DNA of 5,240 bases. Origin: Collinsella sp. (GTDB taxonomy: Bacteria > Actinomycetota > Coriobacteriia > Coriobacteriales > Coriobacteriaceae). How positions within the stretch are numbered: the first letter of the stretch is position 1; each line of letters opens with the position of its first letter. The stretch is from the NCBI GenBank assembly GCA_019414265.1, contig DXMJ01000052.1, positions 1 through 5,240 on the forward strand. The letters run 5' to 3'. The notes below the pieces were generated by a model. The model saw only the letters and a program-made list of their open reading frames with translations. It ran no database searches and had not been told where the DNA came from. A program made the translations under genes and the position numbers. Shown piece by piece: positions 1 through 5,227 of the stretch.

Positions 1-23
1 CTCAATATGTTGTTAAACACCCC

Positions 24-37
24 CGAGCATATGTTCG
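24..37. promoter_or_regulatory. LexA (SOS) box-like operator
   Basis: The sequence CGAGCATATGTTCG matches the Gram-positive/actinobacterial LexA operator CGAACRNRYGTTCG at every defined position but one: G instead of A at position 27. The central four bases ATAT also fit RNRY. LexA binds such sites as a dimer and represses DNA-damage genes until RecA triggers its self-cleavage. No target gene is visible in the window, so the regulated gene would have to lie beyond the left edge. A single near-match without its gene is suggestive only. Confidence 0.45.
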
Positions 38-38
38 A

Positions 39-58
39 AAACACAATATGTTGTGTTT
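39..58. repeat. Interrupted palindrome with 8-bp arms
   Basis: AAACACAA (39-46) and TTGTGTTT (51-58) are perfect reverse complements around the spacer TATG. The core CAATATGTTGT (44-54) recurs as a direct repeat at 3-13. The palindrome lies one base from the LexA-like site, so it could be a second operator in the same control region. The binding protein is unknown. Confidence 0.4.
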
Positions 59-218
59 GCAGCAAAGGCGTGATGCCACCTGTAGAACCACGCCCGCGAA
101 CCTCAACCTTCAAGTTGACCTTGAGGCGATTTTTACGTCCCTTTACACGCCGTTCACATCGCCCCCAAACTCCCCCACCCACGACACACACGGCCCACCA
201 CCGCGTCGGTGTCTGGCG

Positions 219-290
219 AAAAATGGGACGGGCCCCAGATTGCCCATGCGCGCAAAAGTGCGTCTCGGCAATCTGGGGCCCGTCCCCTTT
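219..290 (-). terminator. Long-stem intrinsic terminator of the pyrG-xerD unit
   Basis: Two 20-base arms (225-244 and 267-286) are perfect reverse complements. After one mismatch (224/287) pairing continues for three A-T pairs, so the arms span 221-244 and 267-290. The 22-base loop contains a further small stem, CGCA/TGCG (251-254, 259-262). Read on the minus strand, the GC-rich stem ends in a run of five T at 219-223, the layout of a Rho-independent terminator, about 30 bases past the xerD stop. On the plus strand the trailing sequence is only moderately T-rich, so weak bidirectional activity is possible. The stem is about twice as long as the other two terminators here. Confidence 0.75.
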
Positions 291-291
291 A

Positions 292-305
292 ATATTTATA
301 AATAT
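292..305. repeat. Perfect 14-bp AT-only palindrome
   Basis: ATATTTATAAATAT reads the same on both strands. It sits between the xerD stop codon and the foot of the terminator hairpin, in otherwise GC-rich DNA. It may be part of the same repeat unit as the hairpin, or an AT-rich spacer. No function can be assigned. Confidence 0.4.
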
Positions 306-321
306 GCAGGTCAGCGAGGTG

Positions 322-1263
322 CTAGCGATGTGCCAGCGGGTGCGCCGCCAGATAGACCTCGGTCAGTTGCGTACGATCGACATGCGTGTAGATCTGCGTG
401 GTCGATATATCGGCATGCCCCAAGATCTCCTGTAGCACACGGAGGTCTGCGCCGCCCGCAAGCATATGGGTGGCAAAGGAGTGACGCAGCGTATGGGGAT
501 GGAGCCCCACCAGTCCCACCTGGCGCCCGTAGCGCTCACAGATGGCATGGATGCCCTGGCGCGACAGACGGCGGCCGTTCTTATTTAAAAAGACCGCCGA
601 GGTCTCGGTTCCGCGGGCATGGACCGCCAAGCGAGAACGCCCCTCAGTTACATAGAGCGTCAGAGCTCGCGCCGCGCTTCCCACCAGCGGTGACAGGCGT
701 TCCTTTGAGCCCTTACCGCGAACGAGCACAAAGCCATCGTCGATATGGATATCGCCCACATCGAGCCCCACCAACTCGCTCACACGTAAGCCGCATCCGT
801 AGAGCACTTCCAAGATGGCATGGTCGCGCAAGCCCATCTCGCCCTCGGGGAAGTCTTGATCGAGCAGCGCCGAGACATCCTCCACCGATAGATACTCCGG
901 CAAACGCTCAGCCTTTTTAGGCAGGCGCAACGCCGCCGTTGGATTTTGGGCCACAGCCCCATCGCGCACCAAAAAGGCATGCAGGCCCTTCACGGCCGCA
1001 AGCGCACGCTCCACCGAGGCATCGGAATAGCCCCCATCGCGACGGTCGGCGACAAAGCCCTCCACGACCCGACGGGTCACCTCTTCAAAAGACACAATAC
1101 CCGCCCGCTCCAGATAGGCGCAGTACGTCGTCAGGTCACGACGATAGGCCGCAATCGTGTTGCGCGCCAAACCCCGCTCGACCGCGAGGTAATCGAGATA
1201 CTCCCCCGCCGCCACGGCGAGCGACGAGGGAGTAGCTTCGGTATGTTCCTTATTCGCCGGCAC
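322..1263 (-). CDS. xerD: Site-specific tyrosine recombinase XerD
   Basis: This is a cytoplasmic tyrosine recombinase of 313 residues, close to the usual 295-310 for XerC/XerD. With XerC, or alone in some lineages, the family resolves chromosome dimers at dif before cell division. The N-terminal SAM-like core-binding domain spans about residues 14-105 and the catalytic domain about 125-305. All six expected active-site residues are visible: R160 (GLRVSEL), K184 (RGKGSKER), H257 and R260 (HPHTLRH), H283 (LGHADIS) and the nucleophile Y292 (QIYTHV). The run HMLAGGADLRVLQEILGH favours XerD over XerC. The frame stays open into pyrG up to 1416, but the homologous part begins only after the pyrG stop. 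I therefore chose the GTG at 1263, which follows that stop by two bases. GGA in the last pyrG codons is the only weak ribosome-binding match. The gene is co-transcribed with pyrG and probably translationally coupled to it. Confidence 0.93.
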   Translation of the reverse strand: MPANKEHTEATPSSLAVAAGEYLDYLAVERGLARNTIAAYRRDLTTYCAYLERAGIVSFEEVTRRVVEGFVADRRDGGYSDASVERALAAVKGLHAFLVRDGAVAQNPTAALRLPKKAERLPEYLSVEDVSALLDQDFPEGEMGLRDHAILEVLYGCGLRVSELVGLDVGDIHIDDGFVLVRGKGSKERLSPLVGSAARALTLYVTEGRSRLAVHARGTETSAVFLNKNGRRLSRQGIHAICERYGRQVGLVGLHPHTLRHSFATHMLAGGADLRVLQEILGHADISTTQIYTHVDRTQLTEVYLAAHPLAHR

Positions 1264-1265
1264 CC

Positions 1266-2927
1266 TTAGTCCGTAGCGAGGTTCATGGGCGTCACCTGCA
1301 GACGGTCGACACCCTCGTGCTGGCCGATCGAAGCGCGTACGAACTCGCGGAACAGCGGCTGCGGGTTGGTCGGGCGGCTCTTGAACTCGGGATGAGCCTG
1401 GGTTGCCACATACCACGGATGCACGTCGCGCGGCAGCTCGACCATCTCGACCAGGCGCTCGTCAGGCGACAGACCCGAGATAACCAAACCGGCGTCCTCG
1501 AGCTGGTCGCGGAAGGCGTTGTTGAACTCAAAGCGGTGACGGTGACGCTCGTAGACGAGTTCCTCGCCATATGCCTCGCGAGCAAGGGTATCGGCGGCGA
1601 GCTTGCACGGATAGGCGCCCAGGCGCATGGTGCCGCCCTTCTCGGTCACGTCCTCCTGCGAGCTCATCAGATCGATGACACTATACGGGCCATCCGGATC
1701 GAACTCAGAGGAGCTGGCGCCGGCAAGGCCGACGACATTGCGCGCAAATTCGCACACGGCCACCTGCATACCCAGGCAAATGCCCAGATACGGAATCTTG
1801 TGCTCACGGGCAAACTCGGCCGCGAGGATCTTGCCCTCCAGGGCGCGCTTGCCAAAGCCGCCGGGGACCAGGATGCCCGAGGCGTCGCCCAGAACCTCGG
1901 AGACATTCTGCTCGTCGAGGCTCTCGCCGTCGACCAGCTGGACGTCCACATGGCGATCGTAGAAGACGCCCGCATGGTGCAGGGCCTCGATAACCGACAG
2001 GTACGCATCGGGCAGCTGCGTGTACTTGCCCACGACGGCGATCTTCACCTTGTCGGCGTGATGGTTGGCGTGATTCTGTTTGCGCAGGAACTCGTTCCAC
2101 TCGCTCATGTCGCGCTCACGCGGGTCCAGACCCAGGCGCTCGCAAATGCGCAGGTCAAAGTCCTGCTCGGCAAGCAGCTGCGGAACATCGTAAATGCTCG
2201 CGCAGTCCTCGTTGGTAAAGACGCAATCGGTGTCGACGTCGCAGAAGCTTGCGATCTTTCCGCGGATAGCGTCATCGATATGGTGGTCGGAGCGCAGCAC
2301 GATAATATCGGGCTGGATGCCAAAGCTGCGGAGCTCCTTGACGGAATGCTGTGTGGGCTTGGTCTTGACCTCGTGGGCGGCGGCGATATAGGGAACGAGC
2401 GACACGTGGATGTAGCAGACGTTCTCGGGGCCGGCCTCCTTGCGGTACTGACGGATGGCCTCGACAAACGGCTGGGACTCGATGTCGCCAATCGTGCCGC
2501 CCAGCTCGGTGATGACTACATCGGAGCCGGTCTGCTCCTCGATGCGGCGGAACTTGTCCTTAATGGCATTGGTGACGTGGGGAATCACCTGCACGGTACC
2601 GCCCAAAAAGTCGCCGCGACGCTCGCGGGCGATTAGGCTTTTGTAGATGGCACCGGTCGTAAAGTTGGAATCGCGGGTCAGGTTCTCATCAATAAAGCGC
2701 TCGTAATGACCCAGATCCAGGTCGGACTCGTAACCATCCTCGGTAACGAAGACCTCACCATGCTGGAATGGGCTCATGGTACCGGGGTCGACGTTCAAAT
2801 ACGGGTCGGCCTTCTGCATCGTTACTTTGTAGCCACGCGACTTGAGCAGACGGCCCAGCGAGGCCGCGGTGATACCCTTGCCCAGGGACGAAACCACGCC
2901 ACCGGTTACGAACACATGCTTGGTCAT
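1266..2927 (-). CDS. pyrG: CTP synthase (glutamine-hydrolysing)
   Basis: CTP synthase makes CTP from UTP, ATP and glutamine, the last step of pyrimidine nucleotide synthesis; it acts in the cytoplasm as a tetramer. The protein has 553 residues, normal for the family. The N-terminal synthase (amidoligase) domain covers about residues 1-270. It holds the phosphate loop GGVVSSLGKG (9-18), the block NVDPGTMSPFQHGEVFVTEDG (45-65), and the expected Mg-binding acids D71 and E141. The C-terminal class I glutamine amidotransferase domain starts near 294. It shows the oxyanion region PGGFG (355-359), nucleophile C384 in GICLGMQ, and H512/E514 in AHPEF, so the catalytic triad is complete. The ATG at 2927 starts the canonical TKHVFVTGG sequence, with AGG nine bases upstream. 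The gene has its own promoter, no terminator before xerD, and a leader with a DnaA-box match. I saw no initially transcribed GGGC of the kind used in the Bacillus reiterative-transcription control of pyrG. Confidence 0.98.
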   Translation of the reverse strand: MTKHVFVTGGVVSSLGKGITAASLGRLLKSRGYKVTMQKADPYLNVDPGTMSPFQHGEVFVTEDGYESDLDLGHYERFIDENLTRDSNFTTGAIYKSLIARERRGDFLGGTVQVIPHVTNAIKDKFRRIEEQTGSDVVITELGGTIGDIESQPFVEAIRQYRKEAGPENVCYIHVSLVPYIAAAHEVKTKPTQHSVKELRSFGIQPDIIVLRSDHHIDDAIRGKIASFCDVDTDCVFTNEDCASIYDVPQLLAEQDFDLRICERLGLDPRERDMSEWNEFLRKQNHANHHADKVKIAVVGKYTQLPDAYLSVIEALHHAGVFYDRHVDVQLVDGESLDEQNVSEVLGDASGILVPGGFGKRALEGKILAAEFAREHKIPYLGICLGMQVAVCEFARNVVGLAGASSSEFDPDGPYSVIDLMSSQEDVTEKGGTMRLGAYPCKLAADTLAREAYGEELVYERHRHRFEFNNAFRDQLEDAGLVISGLSPDERLVEMVELPRDVHPWYVATQAHPEFKSRPTNPQPLFREFVRASIGQHEGVDRLQVTPMNLATD

Positions 2928-2933
2928 ATTGAG

Positions 2934-2969
2934 TTACCTGCGCTTCCCGTAGAAGTTGTTTATCCACAT
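2934..2969 (-). other. Possible 11-codon leader ORF upstream of pyrG
   Basis: An ATG at 2969 opens the frame MWINNFYGKRR, which stops with TAA at 2936-2934, six bases before the pyrG ATG. Its last sense codon, AGG, is also the pyrG Shine-Dalgarno match, so translating it could interfere with or be coupled to pyrG initiation. Its own ribosome-binding site is weak. ORFs this short arise often by chance, so I list it only as a possibility. Confidence 0.15.
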
Positions 2970-2977
2970 CTTACGGG
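2946..2977 (-). promoter_or_regulatory. Inverted repeat in the pyrG 5' leader
   Basis: CCCGTA (2946-2951) and TACGGG (2972-2977) are perfect reverse complements 20 bases apart, and can fold in the leader RNA just after the predicted transcription start. No T-run follows, so it is not an intrinsic terminator, and the pyrG ribosome-binding site lies outside it. It might stabilise the 5' end or be incidental. Confidence 0.3.
2960..2968 (+). promoter_or_regulatory. Perfect consensus DnaA box
   Basis: TTATCCACA is the high-affinity DnaA 9-mer of the TTATNCACA class. It lies between the predicted pyrG promoter and the pyrG start codon, within the loop of the leader inverted repeat. Only this one copy was noticed, so this is not an origin; if functional it would act as a transcriptional regulatory site, for instance as a roadblock. 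A 9-base match can occur by chance. Confidence 0.35.
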
Positions 2978-2985
2978 TCTTCATT

Positions 2986-3014
2986 GTAATACTCGCGCCG
3001 CGGACCGTTCGCAA
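2986..3014 (-). promoter_or_regulatory. Predicted sigma-70-type promoter of pyrG-xerD
   Basis: Reading on the minus strand, a -35 element TTGCGA (3014-3009) is followed after 17 bases by the -10 element TATTAC (2991-2986). An overlapping TACAAT is closer to the -10 consensus but would give a 20-base spacer. The predicted transcription start is near 2979, giving a leader of about 50 bases. The promoter lies just after the terminator of the preceding gene, which fits a new transcription unit. Confidence 0.55.
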
Positions 3015-3048
3015 TTTTTCTCGCGTGCGATTGCATTTCTCAATCTTG

Positions 3049-3081
3049 AAACAAAACGCCGCCCGGTTTCCCAGGCGGCGT
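3049..3081 (-). terminator. Intrinsic terminator of the winged-helix gene
   Basis: Arms 3056-3066 and 3071-3081 form an 11-bp, GC-rich stem with one G-T pair and a GAAA-type tetraloop on the minus strand. It is followed there by TTTTGTTT. The hairpin starts 25 bases after the stop codon at 3106, which is typical placement. It separates this gene from pyrG. Confidence 0.9.
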
Positions 3082-3105
3082 CGCTATGGCAAGGGTTACA
3101 TGCTG

Positions 3106-3444
3106 CTATCGATCAGCAACCTCGTCCTCGAGCATTTCTTGAACGAGCATGCCGGTACGGACGCCCTCAAGATACCACTTGCCATGTTCGGTGAGGCAAA
3201 TGCCATTTGCAAGCTGACCGCCGTCGTCGCTATAACGCGAGACGACATCAATCATGCCTTCGGAATCCAAGCGATCGATTGCGGCGCGGGCACGATACGG
3301 CGAAACCCCCACGCGCTCGGCAAGCGTTTTGCGCGAGAAACCATACGGCCCGCCATTGTCTTCGGTTTGCCGGTCGATCTCCATCAACACCAGCACCTCG
3401 ACACGCTTCATATCGTTGACACTCGCACGACCCTTGCCCGCCAT
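3106..3444 (-). CDS. Winged helix-turn-helix DNA-binding protein, target unknown
   Basis: This is a small cytoplasmic protein of 112 residues, probably a transcriptional regulator. Residues 11-26 (DMKRVEVLVLMEIDRQ) look like a first helix. Residues 36-68 (from FSRKTLAERVGVSPYRARAAI to MIDV) read as a helix-turn-helix with recognition helix near 48-60. A wing about 68-85 and the final turn LTEHGKWYLEGV (84-95) give a MarR/PadR-like winged-helix layout. The acidic C-terminus (MLVQEMLEDEVADR) may mediate dimerisation. There is no ligand-binding or enzymatic domain and no membrane segment. The frame extends upstream to a GTG at 3498, but the ATG at 3444 is preferred because GAGGAGG stands five bases before it and the upstream part has no domain character. 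The gene is monocistronic, with its own terminator. I do not recognise a named family, and its targets, possibly including itself, cannot be told from the window. Confidence 0.8.
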   Translation of the reverse strand: MAGKGRASVNDMKRVEVLVLMEIDRQTEDNGGPYGFSRKTLAERVGVSPYRARAAIDRLDSEGMIDVVSRYSDDGGQLANGICLTEHGKWYLEGVRTGMLVQEMLEDEVADR

Positions 3445-3449
3445 AGCAG

Positions 3450-3456
3450 CCTCCTC
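3450..3456 (-). promoter_or_regulatory. Strong Shine-Dalgarno deciding the winged-helix gene start
   Basis: On the minus strand GAGGAGG is followed by five bases and then the ATG at 3444. It is the best ribosome-binding match in the window. It rules in favour of this start over the GTG 18 codons upstream, which has no properly spaced match. Confidence 0.85.
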
Positions 3457-3561
3457 AAACCGAGCACGAGCATCTAACGCGCCGTGCGCGACCGACACAC
3501 CTCACGATGGCAGGTAATATCCATCATGCGGCATCCCGCTAAGGATGAAACAGTTATGGTT

Positions 3562-3569
3562 ATTGTATA
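3562..3569 (-). promoter_or_regulatory. Possible -10 element of the winged-helix gene
   Basis: TATACAAT on the minus strand contains TATACA and TACAAT, both good -10 matches. No good -35 hexamer sits 16-18 bases upstream (the bases there are near CTGCCT), so the promoter may need an activator. If used, the leader would be about 110 bases and could form small hairpins, for example CATCC/GGATG (3532-3536, 3543-3547). Confidence 0.35.
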
Positions 3570-3600
3570 CCGCTCAAATTGTTTCTAGGCAGGTAAACAG

Positions 3601-3622
3601 CTATTTTTCGCCGAAATAGGCG
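3601..3622. repeat. Overlapping inverted repeats upstream of the winged-helix promoter
   Basis: CTATTT (3601-3606) pairs with AAATAG (3614-3619), and an overlapping pair CGCC/GGCG (3609-3612, 3619-3622) offers an alternative stem. The site lies roughly 30-55 bases upstream of the candidate -10 box, where activators often bind. It is also past the end of the DUF1846 terminator T-run, so it is not part of that terminator. The function is unknown. Confidence 0.3.
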
Positions 3623-3633
3623 CTTTATTGATC

Positions 3634-3666
3634 AAAAAGCCGTACCGGGCGCTAACCCGATACGGC
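3634..3666 (-). terminator. Intrinsic terminator of the DUF1846 gene
   Basis: Arms 3639-3649 and 3656-3666 form an 11-bp stem with one G-T pair and a six-base loop. On the minus strand they are followed by five T (3634-3638). The hairpin begins 34 bases after the stop codon at 3701. It ends the transcription unit before the winged-helix gene. Confidence 0.9.
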
Positions 3667-3700
3667 CAAAATGCAATGCAATTACCGCGGTGCTTCAAAC

Positions 3701-5182
3701 TTAGCGATGGAAGAAACCGCGGCGCTCAAACTTGGGCTCGCAGCACACGTTGATACCCAGTTTGCGCAGTACCGTCTCGTCCGTCGGCGAGATAATCACG
3801 CTAAAAAAGGCATCGCAACCGCGCAGCTGCTCCAGGCCCGAAAGGACGCGAGCGGCCGTCTCACTCGTGGCCGAGGTGATCGACAGCGCCATAAGCGTCT
3901 CGTCGGTGTGGAGGCGCGGGTTTTTGCTGCCCAGGAAATGCGTCTTGAGCTTGCTGATGGGCTCGATCGCCTCATCGCTGATAACCTCGAGCTCAAGGTC
4001 GACGCCCGAGACGTGCTTGAGGGCGTTCATAATGAGCGAACTTGCGGCGCCCAGGCGCGTGGAGGTCTTACCGGTCACCACGGAGCCATCGGGCATGACC
4101 ATGGCCCCCACGGGACCACCCGTCAGCTGCTCCCTGGTGAGGGCCGCCGAGCGCGCCGGTGAGTAGTTCTTATCGATGCCGGCTTTCTTCATAATAATCT
4201 TGAGACGGTCGACTTGCTCATCGCCCACGCCGGTACGGCGCACATTTTCGACCGCGGTAAAGTAGCGGCGGACGATCTCCATCTTGGAAGCGTCGCGGCA
4301 GGCATCGTCATCGGTGATGGCAAAGCCGACCATATTGACGCCCATGTCCGTAGGACTCTGGTAGGGGCTCTTGCCCAGGATCTTTTCCATCAGAGCACGG
4401 ACCACCGGGAAGGCCTCGACGTCGCGGTTGTAGTTGACTGTGGTCTTGTTGTAGGCCTCAAGGTGGAACGAATCGATGATATTGGCGTCGTCGAGGTCAG
4501 CCGTGGCGGCCTCGTAGGCAATATTGACCGGATGCGTCAGAGGAAGATTCCAGACCGGGAAGGTCTCAAACTTGGCATAGCCGGCGGCCGTGCCATGCTT
4601 GTGCTCGTGATAGAGCTGAGACAGGCAGGTGGCAAGCTTGCCCGAGCCAGGACCGGGGGCAGTGACCACGACGAGCGGTCGGGTGGTCTCGACAAACTCG
4701 TTCTTGCCGTAGCCATCGTCGGACACGATCAGATCGACATCGTGCGGATACCCCTCGATGGGATAGTGCAGCTTGGCGGGAATACCGAGCGCGTTCAGGC
4801 GGTTGCGGAACACATCGGCAGCAGGCTGGCCGGCGTACTGGGTGATGACCACAGCCGCGACGGCAAAGCCGTTGCCGCGGAACAGGTCAACCAGGCGCAG
4901 CACATCCTCGTCATAGGTAATACCAAGGTCACCACGAGCCTTGTTTTTTTCGATGTGGTTCGCGTTGATCGCGATGATAACCTCGACATCGTCGGCGATG
5001 CTCTTGAGCATGCGGAACTTGCTGTCCGGTTCAAAACCCGGCAGCACGCGGCTCGCATGATAGTCATCGAACAGCTTACCGCCAAACTCCAAATAGAGCT
5101 TGCCACCAAACTGCGAGATGCGCTCCTTAATGTGAGCAGCCTGCAGCTCGATATACTTCGCGTTGTCGAAACCCTGGCGCAT
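3701..5182 (-). CDS. DUF1846 / UPF0371 family protein of unknown function
   Basis: The 493-residue protein belongs to the DUF1846 (UPF0371) family, which from memory usually has about 490-505 residues and has solved structures but no established biochemical role. Conserved blocks recognised in order are LYLEFGGK (29-36), RVLPGF (45-50), ARGDLGITYDEDVLRL (82-97), VSDDGYGKN (153-161), TAPGPGSGKLATCLSQ (174-189), KFETFPVWNLPL (204-215), NYNRDVEAFPV (250-260) and SPTDMGVNMVGFAI (276-289). The glycine-rich 174-184 block looks like a nucleotide-binding P-loop, but Leu replaces the usual Ser/Thr after Lys182. A second glycine-lysine motif, GKTST, is at 371-375. There is no signal peptide or membrane segment, so the protein is probably cytoplasmic. 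The ATG at 5182 is chosen because GGGAG stands six bases upstream and it begins the family N-terminus (RQGFDNAKYIELQ); a TTG at 5206 would add eight residues. The gene is monocistronic. The family is clear; the function is not. Confidence 0.92.
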   Translation of the reverse strand: MRQGFDNAKYIELQAAHIKERISQFGGKLYLEFGGKLFDDYHASRVLPGFEPDSKFRMLKSIADDVEVIIAINANHIEKNKARGDLGITYDEDVLRLVDLFRGNGFAVAAVVITQYAGQPAADVFRNRLNALGIPAKLHYPIEGYPHDVDLIVSDDGYGKNEFVETTRPLVVVTAPGPGSGKLATCLSQLYHEHKHGTAAGYAKFETFPVWNLPLTHPVNIAYEAATADLDDANIIDSFHLEAYNKTTVNYNRDVEAFPVVRALMEKILGKSPYQSPTDMGVNMVGFAITDDDACRDASKMEIVRRYFTAVENVRRTGVGDEQVDRLKIIMKKAGIDKNYSPARSAALTREQLTGGPVGAMVMPDGSVVTGKTSTRLGAASSLIMNALKHVSGVDLELEVISDEAIEPISKLKTHFLGSKNPRLHTDETLMALSITSATSETAARVLSGLEQLRGCDAFFSVIISPTDETVLRKLGINVCCEPKFERRGFFHR

Positions 5183-5188
5183 GTATGG

Positions 5189-5193
5189 CTCCC
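5189..5193 (-). promoter_or_regulatory. Ribosome-binding site of the DUF1846 gene
   Basis: GGGAG on the minus strand ends six bases before the ATG at 5182, a normal spacing. It favours this start over the in-frame TTG at 5206, for which no good Shine-Dalgarno sequence was seen. Confidence 0.65.
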
Positions 5194-5221
5194 GTCCCGT
5201 TTCCAATTAATGTTCTAGGCG

Positions 5222-5227
5222 ATTATA
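5222..5227 (-). promoter_or_regulatory. -10 element of the DUF1846 gene promoter
   Basis: A perfect TATAAT on the minus strand lies 39 bases upstream of the start codon, implying a leader of about 32 bases. The matching -35 hexamer would fall at about 5245-5250, just outside the window, so the promoter is incomplete here. Confidence 0.6.

Larger units (their letters stand above)
1..218. other. Gene-free left-edge region, probable upstream region of a gene outside the window
   Basis: I see no credible gene between the left edge and the xerD terminator. Open frames that cross it on the plus strand run straight through the terminator hairpin and into xerD antisense, and their composition is unlike a protein. 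The stretch contains a LexA-like site (24-37), three copies of ATATGTT (5-11, 29-35, 46-52), a palindrome (39-58), a weak inverted repeat CCTCAA/TTGAGG (101-106 and 121-126) and a C-rich, G-poor tract (about 160-200). The density of sites at 1-60 suggests the control region of a gene starting left of the window, most simply one transcribed leftward. No convincing -35/-10 pair could be picked. Confidence 0.5.

Noticed and set aside
101..126. Hairpin CCTCAA/TTGAGG in the left intergenic region
   Set aside because: Only six pairs close a 14-base loop with mismatches just inside, and no T-run follows on either strand; too weak to list as a feature.
292..305. Possible dif site for XerD
   Set aside because: The AT palindrome lacks the two 11-base Xer arms with a 6-base centre seen in known dif sites, so it cannot be called dif.
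7..435. Plus-strand open frame of 142 codons at the left edge
   Set aside because: It also crosses the terminator inverted repeat and enters xerD antisense, has no clear ribosome-binding site, and has no recognisable domain.
48..920. Plus-strand open frame of 290 codons crossing the left intergenic region into xerD
   Set aside because: It runs through the terminator hairpin and antisense to xerD. Its translation is very rich in Pro, Arg, Ala and His, typical of a non-coding frame in GC-rich DNA.
1317..2636. Long plus-strand open frame (439 codons) opposite pyrG
   Set aside because: It is exactly antisense to a clear CTP synthase with an intact catalytic triad. Long antisense frames are common opposite GC-rich coding sequence, and its translation shows no recognisable domain.
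2946..2977. Transcription attenuator before pyrG
   Set aside because: The six-base-pair stem has a 20-base loop and no T-run after it, so it does not fit an intrinsic terminator.
3445..3519. Short leader ORF upstream of the winged-helix gene, starting at ATG codons near 3520
   Set aside because: It is only about 16-18 codons, has no good ribosome-binding site, and its translation shows no regulatory run of codons; chance explains it.
4214..5218. Plus-strand open frame of 334 codons opposite the DUF1846 gene
   Set aside because: It is a shadow of the conserved minus-strand gene, with no ribosome-binding site that I could support and no recognisable domain.
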